The notes: a model not told the origin generated them from the letters alone. A stretch of 64,000 bases of DNA from Luteimonas aquatica (GCF_022662575.1 NZ_JALBFU010000005.1:75473-139472), one strand, 5' to 3'; shown: positions 10,594 through 19,520, counted from the first letter of the stretch. Program-made: numbers and translations.

Positions 10594-10959
10594 CGCGTCG
10601 AGCAGCTCGATCAAGGCGCGCTGCTGCTTGCGCGAGAGCTTGCGCAGCACGCCGAGCAGGCGCGCTTCCATCGGGTCGCCGTACTTGCCCGAGGCCTCGC
10701 GCACCGACAGATCCTTGCCCTGCGGTGCGCCGCGTCCGGTGGCCAGCCATTCGAAGCTGACGTGCTGATGGACCGCGATCTCGATCATCCGGTCCAGCTC
10801 GGGCAGAGCCAGGCCGCCGAGCCACTTGCGCGCCGTCTCGCGGCTGACGCCGTAGTACTCGGCCAGCGCGCCGGTCCGCCGGCGCCCCGGCGCGAAGCCG
10901 GAGGCATCCAGCGCGCGGTGCAGCCGGCGAGCGAATTCGGCATGGCTGGAGTGCGGCAT
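10588..10959 (-). CDS. CI-repressor-like HTH regulator, copy C (upstream, ancestral copy)
   Basis: This 123-residue protein is the first gene of the three in the direction of transcription. It has the same HTH (LAEYYGVSRETARKWLGG) and FEWLATGRG motif, but a distinct N-terminus (MPHSSHAEF). Its upstream DNA has diverged from that of copies A and B apart from the operator dyad. The ATG at 10959 is chosen because the residues before it do not resemble the other copies. The gene faces away from a small membrane-protein gene at 11154, and the roughly 190-bp region between them may carry divergent promoters. Confidence 0.8.
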   Translation of the reverse strand: MPHSSHAEFARRLHRALDASGFAPGRRRTGALAEYYGVSRETARKWLGGLALPELDRMIEIAVHQHVSFEWLATGRGAPQGKDLSVREASGKYGDPMEARLLGVLRKLSRKQQRALIELLDAP

Positions 10960-11033
10960 CTCGGCACGTTCTTGGATGAATGCGCTGTGTCGCGACAGGC
11001 CGCGCCGACATGCGGCAGCATGCCCGATCGAAA

Positions 11034-11052
11034 ACGCAACCCATTGTTGCGT
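11034..11052. promoter_or_regulatory. Inverted repeat upstream of HTH copy C (candidate operator)
   Basis: This is the third occurrence of ACGCAAC-CCATT-GTTGCGT. The sequence around it differs from copies A and B, so the dyad has been retained while its neighbourhood diverged. That is good evidence of function. Nearby TTGCAAC and ATGCAATT elements could be additional half-sites. Confidence 0.6.
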
Positions 11053-11153
11053 AAAGGGTGATCGGCCAATGCAATTTTCAGTTGTCGTGATTTGCAACTT
11101 GTGGTAGCAATGCATGGACGCCTGCTGCCGAGAACTCCCGTGCAAGGAATCCG

Positions 11154-11627
11154 ATGCCACGATTGCCCGTCCTTGCGCCCGCTGCGGCCGGTCGCTGCGC
11201 TCCCCGGGCCGTGCGGCCCGATGCGGGCGCCCGCGCACGGGCGGATGCCATGAACCCCTTGTACGCCGACGAATGCGCCATCGCGGACACCGCCTGGGCG
11301 ATCGCCGCGGTCTGCGGCCTGATCGCCGCCGTGGCCATCGGCTTCGTGGTGGCGTGCGCGCGCCGTGCCTTGCGCGACCGCGACCGCCTGGGCCTGGCCA
11401 TGCGCGAGGACGCCAACGGCTACACCTTGCTGCTGCTCGCCAACGAAATCGACGCGCATGCCGTCGAGCTGGGCGCGCGAGGGCAGTCCCCGGTCCGGGC
11501 GCGGGCCTGGGCGCGGCTGTGCCGGCGCATCGCCGCAGAGCATCTGGCTTGCATCAATGCCTTGATCCTGGAGGACGCGCGCATCCTGGAGGCCGCGGAG
11601 CAGACGCAGCGGAAGTGGGGGCGGTAA
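11154..11627 (+). CDS. Hypothetical single-pass membrane protein
   Basis: I do not recognise this family. The protein has one strong transmembrane segment (TAWAIAAVCGLIAAVAIGFVVA) followed by a charged cytoplasmic region with helical heptad character (RDRDRLGLAMREDANGYTLL ... RIAAEHLACINALILEDARI). An AAGGA ribosome-binding site 5 nt before the ATG at 11154 supports that start, giving 157 residues. The ATG at 11250 (MNPLYADE) gives a more natural N-terminus but a weaker ribosome-binding site. It is divergent from the HTH array and could be one of that array's targets, which is inference from position only. Confidence 0.5.
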   Translation: MPRLPVLAPAAAGRCAPRAVRPDAGARARADAMNPLYADECAIADTAWAIAAVCGLIAAVAIGFVVACARRALRDRDRLGLAMREDANGYTLLLLANEIDAHAVELGARGQSPVRARAWARLCRRIAAEHLACINALILEDARILEAAEQTQRKWGR

Positions 11628-11690
11628 CGTTGGGCCGTGCTTGCCCGGGGGAGGGCGGGACCGCGCCCGGCGCGGCCCCGCATGGGCGCG

Positions 11691-12386
11691 TCAGTGCGCG
11701 TGCCCGTTGCCCTGCCGATGCAAGTAGGCGGCGACGAAGGGATCCAGTTCCATGTCGCCCAGGTCGGCGTAGTCCGATTCGCGGTAGCCGTCCAGCGCGG
11801 TGAAGGCGGCATCGGCCGGCACGCGCTGCAGCTTGCGCAGGCGCAGCTCGTAGCGCGCACCGATGCGGTAGCGCGCGGGCAGGCCGCCGGCCTCCAGCCA
11901 TTCGAGCGTGACGCGCTCGCCCTGGGCGTTGCGGCCCCGATAGCGGATCGCCGCGTCCTCGAAGGCGCGGGACTGGCCGTCGCGTTGCAGCCCGGCGCGC
12001 ACGCCCGGATCGATCAGCCCGGCCAGGTGCGCCCACTCGGGCACGCGGTTGATGGTGCGCAGATCGCCGGGGGCGAGGGCGATGGCGCGCCGCTCGCGCG
12101 GGAACAGCTCCCATTGCGCGATGCCGTCGCCGGTCTGCCGCCACAGCTGCACGGGTGCGTCCTGCAGGCGGTATTCCACGCGCGTGGCGTCGCGCACCAG
12201 CACCAGGGTGCGCTCGCCCTGGGCATCTCGGACCTGGTATTCGGCGACCAGCGCCTGCGGATCGGCGGATGGCGCGGCGGGCGTTGCCGCCGGCGTCGCG
12301 TCCTCGCCGGCCCAGAGCGGGCCGGCGAGGGCGAGCAGCGACGCCAGCAGCAGGTGCCGCGGCGATCGCGGATTGCGAACGGTCAT
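11691..12386 (-). CDS. Hypothetical secreted protein, partner of alkaline phosphatase
   Basis: This 231-residue protein has a signal peptide (LLLASLLALAGPLWAGE), so it is periplasmic or secreted. No known domain was recognised. It has beta-strand-rich stretches (ALVAEYQVRDAQGERTLVLV, ATRVEYRLQDAPVQLWRQ) and a histidine-bearing tail (YLHRQGNGHAH). Its ATG overlaps the stop of the alkaline phosphatase gene in an ATGA arrangement, so the two are translationally coupled and probably act together. Confidence 0.7.
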   Translation of the reverse strand: MTVRNPRSPRHLLLASLLALAGPLWAGEDATPAATPAAPSADPQALVAEYQVRDAQGERTLVLVRDATRVEYRLQDAPVQLWRQTGDGIAQWELFPRERRAIALAPGDLRTINRVPEWAHLAGLIDPGVRAGLQRDGQSRAFEDAAIRYRGRNAQGERVTLEWLEAGGLPARYRIGARYELRLRKLQRVPADAAFTALDGYRESDYADLGDMELDPFVAAYLHRQGNGHAH

Positions 12387-14041
12387 CGCGTCGCGGCGGC
12401 GTTGCGGTTGCGCGCCATGCCCACGCGCAGGTCGTCCTCGAGCAGCGGTCCGAGCAGCGGCGCGTGCGCGCGGTTGCGCGGGCCGCAGCCGCCGAACAGC
12501 TGGCAGAGGAAGCCGGAGACGTCCTTCTGCGACTGCGCCATCACGTGGAAGATCGTGTTCTGCTCGACCACGCCCTGGAAGGCGTGCGCGCCGGGGCCGC
12601 GCGCGTAGATGCCCACATCCTCGGCGGCATGGGTTTCCGACTCCAGCGGCACCGCGGCTTCCTGCAGGAAGTCGACCTGCGCGGTGTCCACGTTGCTCAG
12701 GTCCGGGCGCGCGCCGGGGCCGCGGTAGCCGGGGCCGTTGATGTAGCCGAGCGTGGTGTAGGGCTTGCCGTTGCTGTCCAGCGCCAGCTGGCCGTCGGTG
12801 ACCACCTTGCCGAGGATGTCGTTGCCGCGGTCGGGATAGCCGGCGACGGTGAAGGTATGGCTGTGGTCGGCGGTGACCACGATCAGCGTGTCGCGCGGAT
12901 CGGTCTTGCGCAGCGCGGCGCGCACGGCGTCGGAGAGGGCGATGGCGTCGGTGAGCGCGCGGCTGGCGTTGCCGGCATGGTGGGCGTGGTCGATGCGGCC
13001 GCCTTCCACCATCAGGAAATAGCCCTTGCGGTTGTTGGCCTCCAGCACGTCGATGGCCTTGCCGGTCATCTCCGCCAGGCTCGGCTCCTTGCCGGCGTCC
13101 TTGCCGCGGTCGGCCTCGTACTCCATGTGCGAGCGCTCGAACAGGCCAAGCAGGTGGCGCGTGGTGCGCGGGTTGATGGCGTCGAACTGCGCCTTGTTCC
13201 AGACGTAGGCGGCGCCGGGACGCCCGGTCCATTCGCGCGGCAGGTTGCGGCCGTCCTTGCGGCGGCCCTTGCTGCCGGCGTCCTCGGGATCGTTCACGGT
13301 GTTGGGCAGGAAGTAGCTGCGGCCGCCGCCGAGCGCCACTTCCAGGCCGTCGCCGTAGGGGAACTCGATCAACTGGCGGGCGATGTCCTTGCAGCCGTTG
13401 CGCTTGGCCTCGTCGGTGAGCTCGGCGTCGCTCTCCCAGTCGCGGTTGGGCGTGTGCGCATAGGTCGCCGCCGGCGTGGCGTGGGTGATGCGCGCGGTGC
13501 TGACGATGCCGGTGGCCAGGCCCAGCGCCTCGGACAGTTCCAGCATGGTGGCCACGTTCTGGCCGCGCGCGGAGGCGCAGTCGTTGTAGCGGGCGCGCTG
13601 GGTGACGCTGAGCACGCCCTGGTTGGTCTTGATGCCGGTGACCATGGCGGTCATGGTCGGCGCCGAATCCGGCGTCTGGCCGTCGACGGAATAGGTCTTG
13701 GACAGGCTGACGTAGGGCAGGCGTTCGAAGGAGAGCGCGTTCTCCTCGCCGTTGCCGCCCTTGAGCTGGCCTTCGCGGATGCGCGCGGCCGCCACCGTGG
13801 ACAGGCCCATGCCGTCGCCGACGAACAGGATCACGTTGCGGGCCTTGGCGCCGTTGGGGCGCAGCGCAGCGCCTTCGCGCGCGGTTTCGGCGCCTTCCTG
13901 GTACCAGCGCTGCGGGCTCTCCTTGCGGGGCGCGGCCGGCTTCTTGCCGGCGGCCATCAGCGGCATGGCGATCAGGGCGGTGACGACGGCGCAGCACAGG
14001 GCGGTGGCCGCGGGGGCGTGCGGGGTCTGGGAATGGCGCAT
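12383..14041 (-). CDS. Alkaline phosphatase (PhoA superfamily)
   Basis: This is a periplasmic phosphomonoesterase of 552 residues with an N-terminal signal peptide (TALCCAVVTALIAMPLMA). Metal- and phosphate-binding motifs of the alkaline phosphatase fold are visible: VILFVGDGMGLST near residue 70, the nucleophile region DSAPTMTAMVTG, MVEGGRIDHAHHAGN, and VVTADHSHTFT near residue 420. The start at 14041 is preceded by GGAG at a normal distance. The frame also allows an ATG at 14095. The downstream secreted protein overlaps it by ATGA. A Pho box was not identified. Confidence 0.92.
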   Translation of the reverse strand: MRHSQTPHAPAATALCCAVVTALIAMPLMAAGKKPAAPRKESPQRWYQEGAETAREGAALRPNGAKARNVILFVGDGMGLSTVAAARIREGQLKGGNGEENALSFERLPYVSLSKTYSVDGQTPDSAPTMTAMVTGIKTNQGVLSVTQRARYNDCASARGQNVATMLELSEALGLATGIVSTARITHATPAATYAHTPNRDWESDAELTDEAKRNGCKDIARQLIEFPYGDGLEVALGGGRSYFLPNTVNDPEDAGSKGRRKDGRNLPREWTGRPGAAYVWNKAQFDAINPRTTRHLLGLFERSHMEYEADRGKDAGKEPSLAEMTGKAIDVLEANNRKGYFLMVEGGRIDHAHHAGNASRALTDAIALSDAVRAALRKTDPRDTLIVVTADHSHTFTVAGYPDRGNDILGKVVTDGQLALDSNGKPYTTLGYINGPGYRGPGARPDLSNVDTAQVDFLQEAAVPLESETHAAEDVGIYARGPGAHAFQGVVEQNTIFHVMAQSQKDVSGFLCQLFGGCGPRNRAHAPLLGPLLEDDLRVGMARNRNAAATR

Positions 14042-14165
14042 GGACAGGGCTCCGGGGGATCGGCGGAGCGCCACTGTGCGCGAGGCGTATTGCATTGCCG
14101 TGACCGGCCGCGACGGAGGGCTGCAACCCTCCGCCGGCACGATCTGCCCCGCATCGCGGCACGGC

Positions 14166-14191
14166 GGCGGGCGCTCTCGCCAGCGCCCGCC
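14166..14191 (-). terminator. Hairpin just after the SLC5-kinase gene
   Basis: A perfect 10-bp stem (GGCGGGCGCT / AGCGCCCGCC, 6-nt loop) begins 2 nt past the kinase stop codon. A second hairpin (CGGAGGG / CCCTCCG) lies at 14114-14133. Neither has a U-tract. They probably mark the 3' end of the kinase transcript before the phosphatase gene. Confidence 0.5.
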
Positions 14192-14193
14192 GG

Positions 14194-17100
14194 CTAGCGG
14201 GCAGGCGCCACGGGCGCGCGCCGCTGCGCCGCCAGGAACGCGCGCAGCGAGGCCGGCTTGATCGGCTTGATCAGCACCCGGTAGCCGCGCGCGCGCGCCG
14301 CCCGCTTCAGCGCGTCGCTGCCGTCGGCGGTGAGCAGCGCGCCGGGCACGTCGGTGCCGGCGCGCGCGCGCAGCGCATCGAGCGCGTCGAGCCCGTGCAG
14401 GCGGTCGTGCAGGTGGTAATCGACCAGCAGCACGTCGGGCACGGGGTCGACCGCGGCCAGCGCCGCGTCGACCGTGGCGGCGGTGGTCGCGCGCACGTGC
14501 CAGCGGTGGAGCAGGGCGCGCATGCCGTCGAGGATCTCGGGGTCGTTGTCCAGGCACAGTACGCGCAGGCCGGCCAGCGTGTCGGACGGCAGCGGCCCCT
14601 CGCGCAGCGCGGCATCGTCGTGCGCGGCGCCGCGCTCCGAGAACTGGCCGCGCGGAACGCGGATCGAGAACATGCTGCCGTGCCCGGGCCGCGAGCGCAC
14701 GTCGAGATGGTGGTTGAGGATGTGCGAGATGCGCTGGCAGATCGACAGGCCCAGGCCCAGGCCCTGTTCGCCCCAGTCGGTGGGCTGCTCGAAGCGGCGG
14801 AACTCCTCGAAGATCTGCCGCAGGTGGTGCTCGGGGATGCCGGGCCCGGTGTCCCACACCTGCAGCTCGATGTGGTCGCCGCGCAGGCGCGCGGCCAGCA
14901 CGATGCGGCCGCTGCGGGTATAGCGCAGCGCGTTGGCGATGAAGTTCTGCAGCACGCGCCGCAGCAGGCGGCGGTCGCTGCGCACCGGCAGCACCTGCGC
15001 GCGGCCGCGCGGATACAGGCGCAGGTCGATGCCGCGCCCGGCCGCGACCGGCGCGTACTGCTCCAGCAATTGCCTCAGCAGGTCGCCGGCGTCGAAGTCG
15101 GACAGCGCCGGCTGCAGCGCGCCGGCGTCCAGGCGCGAGATGTCGAGCAGGCCGTCGAGCAGTTCCTCGGCCGCGCGCAGCGAGGTGTCCACGCGCTCGG
15201 CCAGGTGCCGCTGCTCGCCCGGATCGGTGCTCTCGCGCAGCGCCGAGGTGAACAGGCGCGCGGCGTTGAGCGGCTGCAGCACGTCGTGGCTGAGCGCGGC
15301 GAAGAAGCGGGTGCGCGACTGCTGCGCGGCGTCGGCCTCGCGCGTGCGCGCGGCCACGCGCTGCTCCAGCGTCTCGTTCATCCCGCGCAGGGCCTGCTCG
15401 GCGCGCTTGTACTCGGTGACGTCGCTGTAGCTGGTGACGTAGCCGCCGCCGGGCAGCGGCTGGCCGCGCATCTCGATCACCTGGCCGCTGGCGCGCACAC
15501 GCTCGAACACGTGCGGGGAGCCGGCGCGCATGTAGGCGATGCGCTTGTCGATCTGCGTGCCGATCTGCGCCGGCTCCAGCGGCCCCAGCTCGCCGCGCTC
15601 GGCGTTGTAGCGGATCAGGTCGGCGACCGGGCGGCCGACGTAGAGCATGCCGTCGGGATACTCGAACATCTCCTGGTAGCGCCGGTTCCACGACACCAGG
15701 CGCATGTTGGGATCGACCACGCTCACGCCCTGGTCGAGGTTCTCCAGCGTGCTGGAGAGGATGCCGCGGTTGAAGCGCAGTTCCTGTCCGGCCTCGTCGA
15801 GCACCGCCACCACTTCGGCCACGTCCATGCCCGAGCCCTTGAGCGTGCTGGTCAGCACCAGGCGCGCGCTGGAGGCGCCGATGGCGGCGGCGAGCAGGCG
15901 CTCGGTGAACTGCACCCAGGCGCGGTCGGCGGCGGCGTTGGCGCGCAGCGGGCGGCCTTGCTGCTCGGCCTGTTCGCCGAAGGCGCGCTGCGCCGGGCGC
16001 TCGCCGATGATGCGTCCGGCCAGCGCCAGCAGGTCGCCGACCTGCACGCCGCTGTGCGAGACGCCGGAGACCAGCGTCTGCCGCGCGGCGTAGGGATCCA
16101 GGAACGGCGCGCTGCGCAGGCGTTCGTCGAAGCTCGGCCGCCAGCGCGCGGACACCAGCAGCAGCGCGCCGATGTTGACCAGCAGCGACCAGAAGGTGCC
16201 GTGGGTGAGCGGGTCCCAGCCGACCAGGCCGAACAGCTGGTGCGGGCGCAGCCAGCCGATCGCGAACGGACCGCGGTCGAGCCAGCCGCGATCGAACCAG
16301 CCGGCCTCGGTGAGCGCCGGCAGCAGCAAGGTGTAGATCCACATCGCGAAGCCGAGCAGCAGGCCCGCCTCCACGCCCTGGCGGCTGGCGCCGCGCCAGT
16401 ACAGGCCGCCGATCAGCGCCGGCGCGAACTGCGCCACCGCCGCGAACGCCATCAGCCCGTAGGCGGCCAGCGTGGTGTCGCTGCCGCTGGTGCGGTAGTA
16501 GCCGTAGGCCAGCGCGGCGAGCAGCACGATGGCCACGCGCCGCACCCACAGCACGGTCGCTGCCATGTCGCCGCGGCGCTGCGCCCAGCCGCGGCGCAGC
16601 AGCGGCGGCATCACCAGGTCGTTGCTGACCATCGTCGCCAGCGCCACGCTGGCCACGATCACCATGCCGGTGGCGGCCGAGAAGCCGCCGACGTAGGCGG
16701 CCAGCGCCAGCCACAGGCGCTGCTCGGACAGCGGCAGCGCCAGCACCAGGCTGTCGGCGTCCACGTGCGCGCCGTCGCCGATCAGCAGCGTGCCGGCGCC
16801 GGCGATCGGCAGCACCATCAGCGAGATCAGCACCAGGTAGGCGCCGAACAGCCAGCGCGCGCGGCGGATGTCGGCCACGTTCACGCATTCCACCACCGCC
16901 ACGTGGAACTGCCGCGGCAGGCAGATGATGGCGGCGAAGGCGAGCAGGGTCTGGCCGATGAAGCCGACCGGCTTGGCGTTTTCCAGCAGCGCGCGCGTGG
17001 CCTCGGCCGGATGCAGGTCGCGCGCGCCGAGCCAGCCGATGGCGAACACGCCCACCGCGATCAGCGCGATCAGCTTCACCAGCGATTCCAGCGCGATCGC

Positions 17101-17673
17101 CAGCATCATGCCCGGCCGGTGCTCGCTGGCGTCGACCTGGCGCGTGCCGTAGAGGATCGCGAACAGCGCCATCAGCGCGGCCACGTACAGCGCCGGATCG
17201 CCGAGCGTGGAGGTGGCGGCGTCGTAGCCGCCGAGCACCGCCAGGCTGATGGCCACGGCCTTGTACTGCAGCGCCAGATAGGGCACGGCGGCGATCAGGG
17301 CGATCAGCGCGACCAGCGCCGCCAGCCGCTGCGCGCGCCCGTAGCGGGCGGCGATGAAGTCGGCGATGGAGACGGTGTTCTGCGACTGCGCGATCAGCGC
17401 CAGCCGCTCCAGGATGCGCCAGCCGAACAGCAGCATCAGCAGCGGGCCGAGGTAGATCGGCAGGTAGCCCAGGCCGGTGCGGCTGGCGGTGCCGACCGCG
17501 CCGTAGAAGGTCCAGGAGGAGCAGTACACCGCCAGCGACAGGCTGTAGACCAGCGGCCGCAGCCAGGTGCGCCCCTGCGAATACTGCGGGTGCCGGTCGC
17601 CCCACCAGGCCACTGCGAACAGCAGGGCGGCGTAGCCGACCGAGACGAGGGTCAGGACCCAGTTCTGGACCAA
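14194..17673 (-). CDS. crbS: SLC5 transporter-type hybrid histidine kinase (CrbS/MxtR-like)
   Basis: This 1159-residue membrane sensor kinase begins with a sodium:solute symporter (SLC5) module of about 12-13 transmembrane segments (residues 1-490; LPIYLGPLLMLLFGWRIL, NTVSIADFIAARYGR). A linker resembling the STAC region and a PAS domain follow (ENLDQGVSVVDPNMRLVSWN). The HisKA domain has H796 in LSHDVLQPLNAARL, the HATPase has DTGPGIPEHHL and GLGLGLSICQR, and the C-terminal receiver has D1085 (LLVDYHLHD). CrbS/MxtR proteins sense acetate-related solutes and phosphorylate CrbR/ErdR to switch on acs. Both partners lie in this window but are unlinked. The start appears to be TTG at 17673, and no ATG gives a better N-terminus. 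Confidence 0.9.
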   Translation of the reverse strand: MVQNWVLTLVSVGYAALLFAVAWWGDRHPQYSQGRTWLRPLVYSLSLAVYCSSWTFYGAVGTASRTGLGYLPIYLGPLLMLLFGWRILERLALIAQSQNTVSIADFIAARYGRAQRLAALVALIALIAAVPYLALQYKAVAISLAVLGGYDAATSTLGDPALYVAALMALFAILYGTRQVDASEHRPGMMLAIALESLVKLIALIAVGVFAIGWLGARDLHPAEATRALLENAKPVGFIGQTLLAFAAIICLPRQFHVAVVECVNVADIRRARWLFGAYLVLISLMVLPIAGAGTLLIGDGAHVDADSLVLALPLSEQRLWLALAAYVGGFSAATGMVIVASVALATMVSNDLVMPPLLRRGWAQRRGDMAATVLWVRRVAIVLLAALAYGYYRTSGSDTTLAAYGLMAFAAVAQFAPALIGGLYWRGASRQGVEAGLLLGFAMWIYTLLLPALTEAGWFDRGWLDRGPFAIGWLRPHQLFGLVGWDPLTHGTFWSLLVNIGALLLVSARWRPSFDERLRSAPFLDPYAARQTLVSGVSHSGVQVGDLLALAGRIIGERPAQRAFGEQAEQQGRPLRANAAADRAWVQFTERLLAAAIGASSARLVLTSTLKGSGMDVAEVVAVLDEAGQELRFNRGILSSTLENLDQGVSVVDPNMRLVSWNRRYQEMFEYPDGMLYVGRPVADLIRYNAERGELGPLEPAQIGTQIDKRIAYMRAGSPHVFERVRASGQVIEMRGQPLPGGGYVTSYSDVTEYKRAEQALRGMNETLEQRVAARTREADAAQQSRTRFFAALSHDVLQPLNAARLFTSALRESTDPGEQRHLAERVDTSLRAAEELLDGLLDISRLDAGALQPALSDFDAGDLLRQLLEQYAPVAAGRGIDLRLYPRGRAQVLPVRSDRRLLRRVLQNFIANALRYTRSGRIVLAARLRGDHIELQVWDTGPGIPEHHLRQIFEEFRRFEQPTDWGEQGLGLGLSICQRISHILNHHLDVRSRPGHGSMFSIRVPRGQFSERGAAHDDAALREGPLPSDTLAGLRVLCLDNDPEILDGMRALLHRWHVRATTAATVDAALAAVDPVPDVLLVDYHLHDRLHGLDALDALRARAGTDVPGALLTADGSDALKRAARARGYRVLIKPIKPASLRAFLAAQRRAPVAPAR

Positions 17674-17742
17674 GTGCGCGGCTCTCGAGTGAGGCAGCGA
17701 GTGTACGCCGATCGCGCGCGCGGCGGCCCGCCGCCGCCCGCG

Positions 17743-19182
17743 CTACAGGAAGGAATCGGCCAGCCGGGCGATGCCCTCGCGGCTGCGGCGCCAGGTGGGG
17801 CGGCGGCGCCAGGTCTCGTAGTCGACGTGGTCGGCATCGGCGAGATAGTCGTCTTCGATCGCGCGCAGCCGCGCCGCCACGGCCGGGTCGTAGCAGAGCA
17901 CGCCGACCTCGGCGTTGAGGGCGAAGGAGCGGATGTCGAGATTGATCGAGCCGACCAGGGCGACGTCGCCGTCCACGCGCAGATGCTTGGCGTGCAGGAA
18001 ATGCGGCCGGTAGAGGGCGATGCGCACGCCGGCGGCGAGCAGTTCCTCGTAGTAGGAGGTCTGTGCCCAGGCGGTCAGGCGCTGGTTGTTGCTGCGCGAG
18101 AGGATCAGCTGCACGTCGATGCCCGACAGCGCGGCCACGCGCAGCGCGGTCAGGGTGGCGTCGTCGGGCACGAAGTAGGGCGTGGCCAAGGTGACGCTGC
18201 GCTGCGCGCGCTGCACCGCGGCCACCACCAGGTTGCGGGCGTTCTCGAACGGATAGGCCGGCCCGCTGGGCAGCACCTGCGCCGGCGTGGCGCCGGCCGT
18301 GGCGGCCGAGGTGACGGATTCGGTGGCCACCGCGAGCGCCTCGCCGGTCTCGATGTACCAGTCGCTGGCGAACAGCGCCGCCAATTGCAGCACCGCGGCG
18401 CCTTCGATGCGCGCGACCACTTCGCGGTTCGGGAAGCCGCGCACGAACTCGGGCGCCGCCAGGTTCTGCGAGCCGGTATAGCCCACGCGGCCGTCGATCA
18501 CGGCGATCTTGCGGTGGTTGCGCAGGTCCATGCGCGAGCTGCGGCGCCAGGCCAGGCCGCCGGCCAGCATCGCGCGCACGTCCACGCCGGCCGCGCGCAG
18601 CGGCCTGGCGAAGGCGCGCAGCCCGCGCTTGGCGCCCACCGCGTCGAGCAGCACGCGGCAGCGCACGCCGCGCGCGGCGGCGCGGCGCAGGGCGTCGGCG
18701 AAGGCGTGGCCGACGGCGTCGTCGAACATCAGGTAGTACAGCAGGTGCACTTCCTCGCGCGCGTCCTCGATGTCGGACAGCAGCGACTGCAGCGAGGCGT
18801 CGTAGCGGTCCAGCAGCGTCACGGCATTGCCGGTCATCGGCATGAAGTCGCCCAGGCGCTCGGCCAGGCGCGCGATGTCGTCGAGATTGCCTTCCTCGCG
18901 GCGTCCGGGCGGCGTCCAGCGCAGGTGCGCCAGCGGCAGCTGCTGCTCGCGGATGAACTGCGAGGCCTGCGACTGGCGCTGGCGCCGCTGCCTGGCCAGC
19001 CAGGGATGGCCGAAGGCCAGGTACAGCGGCAGGCCGAACAGCGGCACGAAGCCGACCAGCAGCAGCCAGCTGCGCGCCGCTGCCGGCGTGCTGCGCGTGG
19101 GAATCCAGAACAGCGCCGCGACGCGGATCAGCCAGTCGGCGACCAGCAGCAGGGTGCTGACGGTGATGGCGGGCAGGTCCAT
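17743..19182 (-). CDS. cls: Cardiolipin synthase (phospholipase D type)
   Basis: This 479-residue inner-membrane enzyme condenses phosphatidylglycerol molecules to cardiolipin. Two N-terminal hydrophobic segments (TVSTLLLVADWLIRVAALFW, LLLVGFVPLFGLPLYLAFGH) are followed by two PLD catalytic HKD motifs: NHRKIAVIDGRVGYTGSQN near residue 222 and HAKHLRVDGDVALVGSINLD near 395. The length matches ClsA-type enzymes. It lies 69 bp upstream of the kinase gene on the same strand and could be cotranscribed, although the functions are unrelated. Confidence 0.92.
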   Translation of the reverse strand: MDLPAITVSTLLLVADWLIRVAALFWIPTRSTPAAARSWLLLVGFVPLFGLPLYLAFGHPWLARQRRQRQSQASQFIREQQLPLAHLRWTPPGRREEGNLDDIARLAERLGDFMPMTGNAVTLLDRYDASLQSLLSDIEDAREEVHLLYYLMFDDAVGHAFADALRRAAARGVRCRVLLDAVGAKRGLRAFARPLRAAGVDVRAMLAGGLAWRRSSRMDLRNHRKIAVIDGRVGYTGSQNLAAPEFVRGFPNREVVARIEGAAVLQLAALFASDWYIETGEALAVATESVTSAATAGATPAQVLPSGPAYPFENARNLVVAAVQRAQRSVTLATPYFVPDDATLTALRVAALSGIDVQLILSRSNNQRLTAWAQTSYYEELLAAGVRIALYRPHFLHAKHLRVDGDVALVGSINLDIRSFALNAEVGVLCYDPAVAARLRAIEDDYLADADHVDYETWRRRPTWRRSREGIARLADSFL

Positions 19183-19273
19183 GCCGCCATTGCAGCACGA
19201 ATCGCCGCCGCGCCGAGCGCCGGCCCGGGGACGCTGTGGTGCGCGCGTCGGGCCACGCGGGTCCGCAAAACGA

Positions 19274-19297
19274 AAAACCCGCCTCGCGGCGGGTTTT
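19274..19297. terminator. Intrinsic terminator between rpmG and cls
   Basis: AAAACCCGCC-TCGC-GGCGGGTTTT is a 10-bp stem with T-runs on both strands. On the minus strand it lies about 50 bp after the rpmG stop and should end the rpmB-rpmG transcript. Confidence 0.85.
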
Positions 19298-19345
19298 CGT
19301 GAAGGCGGGGACGGCGAGCCGGCCCGGATCCGCGTCAGGCGCGGA

Positions 19346-19510
19346 TCACTTGATCTTGCCTTCCTTGTAGATCACGTGCTTCCGGACGACGGGGTCGTAC
19401 TTCTTGACCTCCATCTTGTTCGGCGTGTTCTTCTTGTTCTTGTCGGTGGTGTAGAAGTGGCCGGTGTTGGCCGAGGAGATCAGGCGGATCTTGTCGCGTT
19501 TGCTGGGCAT
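19346..19510 (-). CDS. rpmG: 50S ribosomal protein L33
   Basis: This 54-residue ribosomal protein of the large subunit is recognised along its length ([20 protein letters not shown], then [19 protein letters not shown]). It lacks the CxxC zinc pairs, so it is the zinc-independent type. The ATG at 19510 has a strong GAGGAG ribosome-binding site. It follows rpmB by 10 bp, the usual proteobacterial rpmB-rpmG operon. Confidence 0.98.
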   Translation of the reverse strand: MPSKRDKIRLISSANTGHFYTTDKNKKNTPNKMEVKKYDPVVRKHVIYKEGKIK

Positions 19511-19520
19511 GATGGGCTCC

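Noticed and set aside
9298..10959. Prophage remnant suggested by CI-like repressors
   Set aside because: No integrase, structural, lysis or replication genes surround the array. It looks like a chromosomal regulator cluster.
12383..19198. Minus-strand frame of 2271 codons
   Set aside because: Only the last part is the alkaline phosphatase. The upstream portion is a shifted-frame shadow of the kinase and cardiolipin synthase genes and has no domain content.
14395..19302. Long plus-strand open frame (about 1635 codons) antisense to the kinase and cardiolipin synthase
   Set aside because: High GC opens antisense frames. The translation is low-complexity (His, Gln, Arg, Ala) without domains, while the opposite strand has clear motifs.
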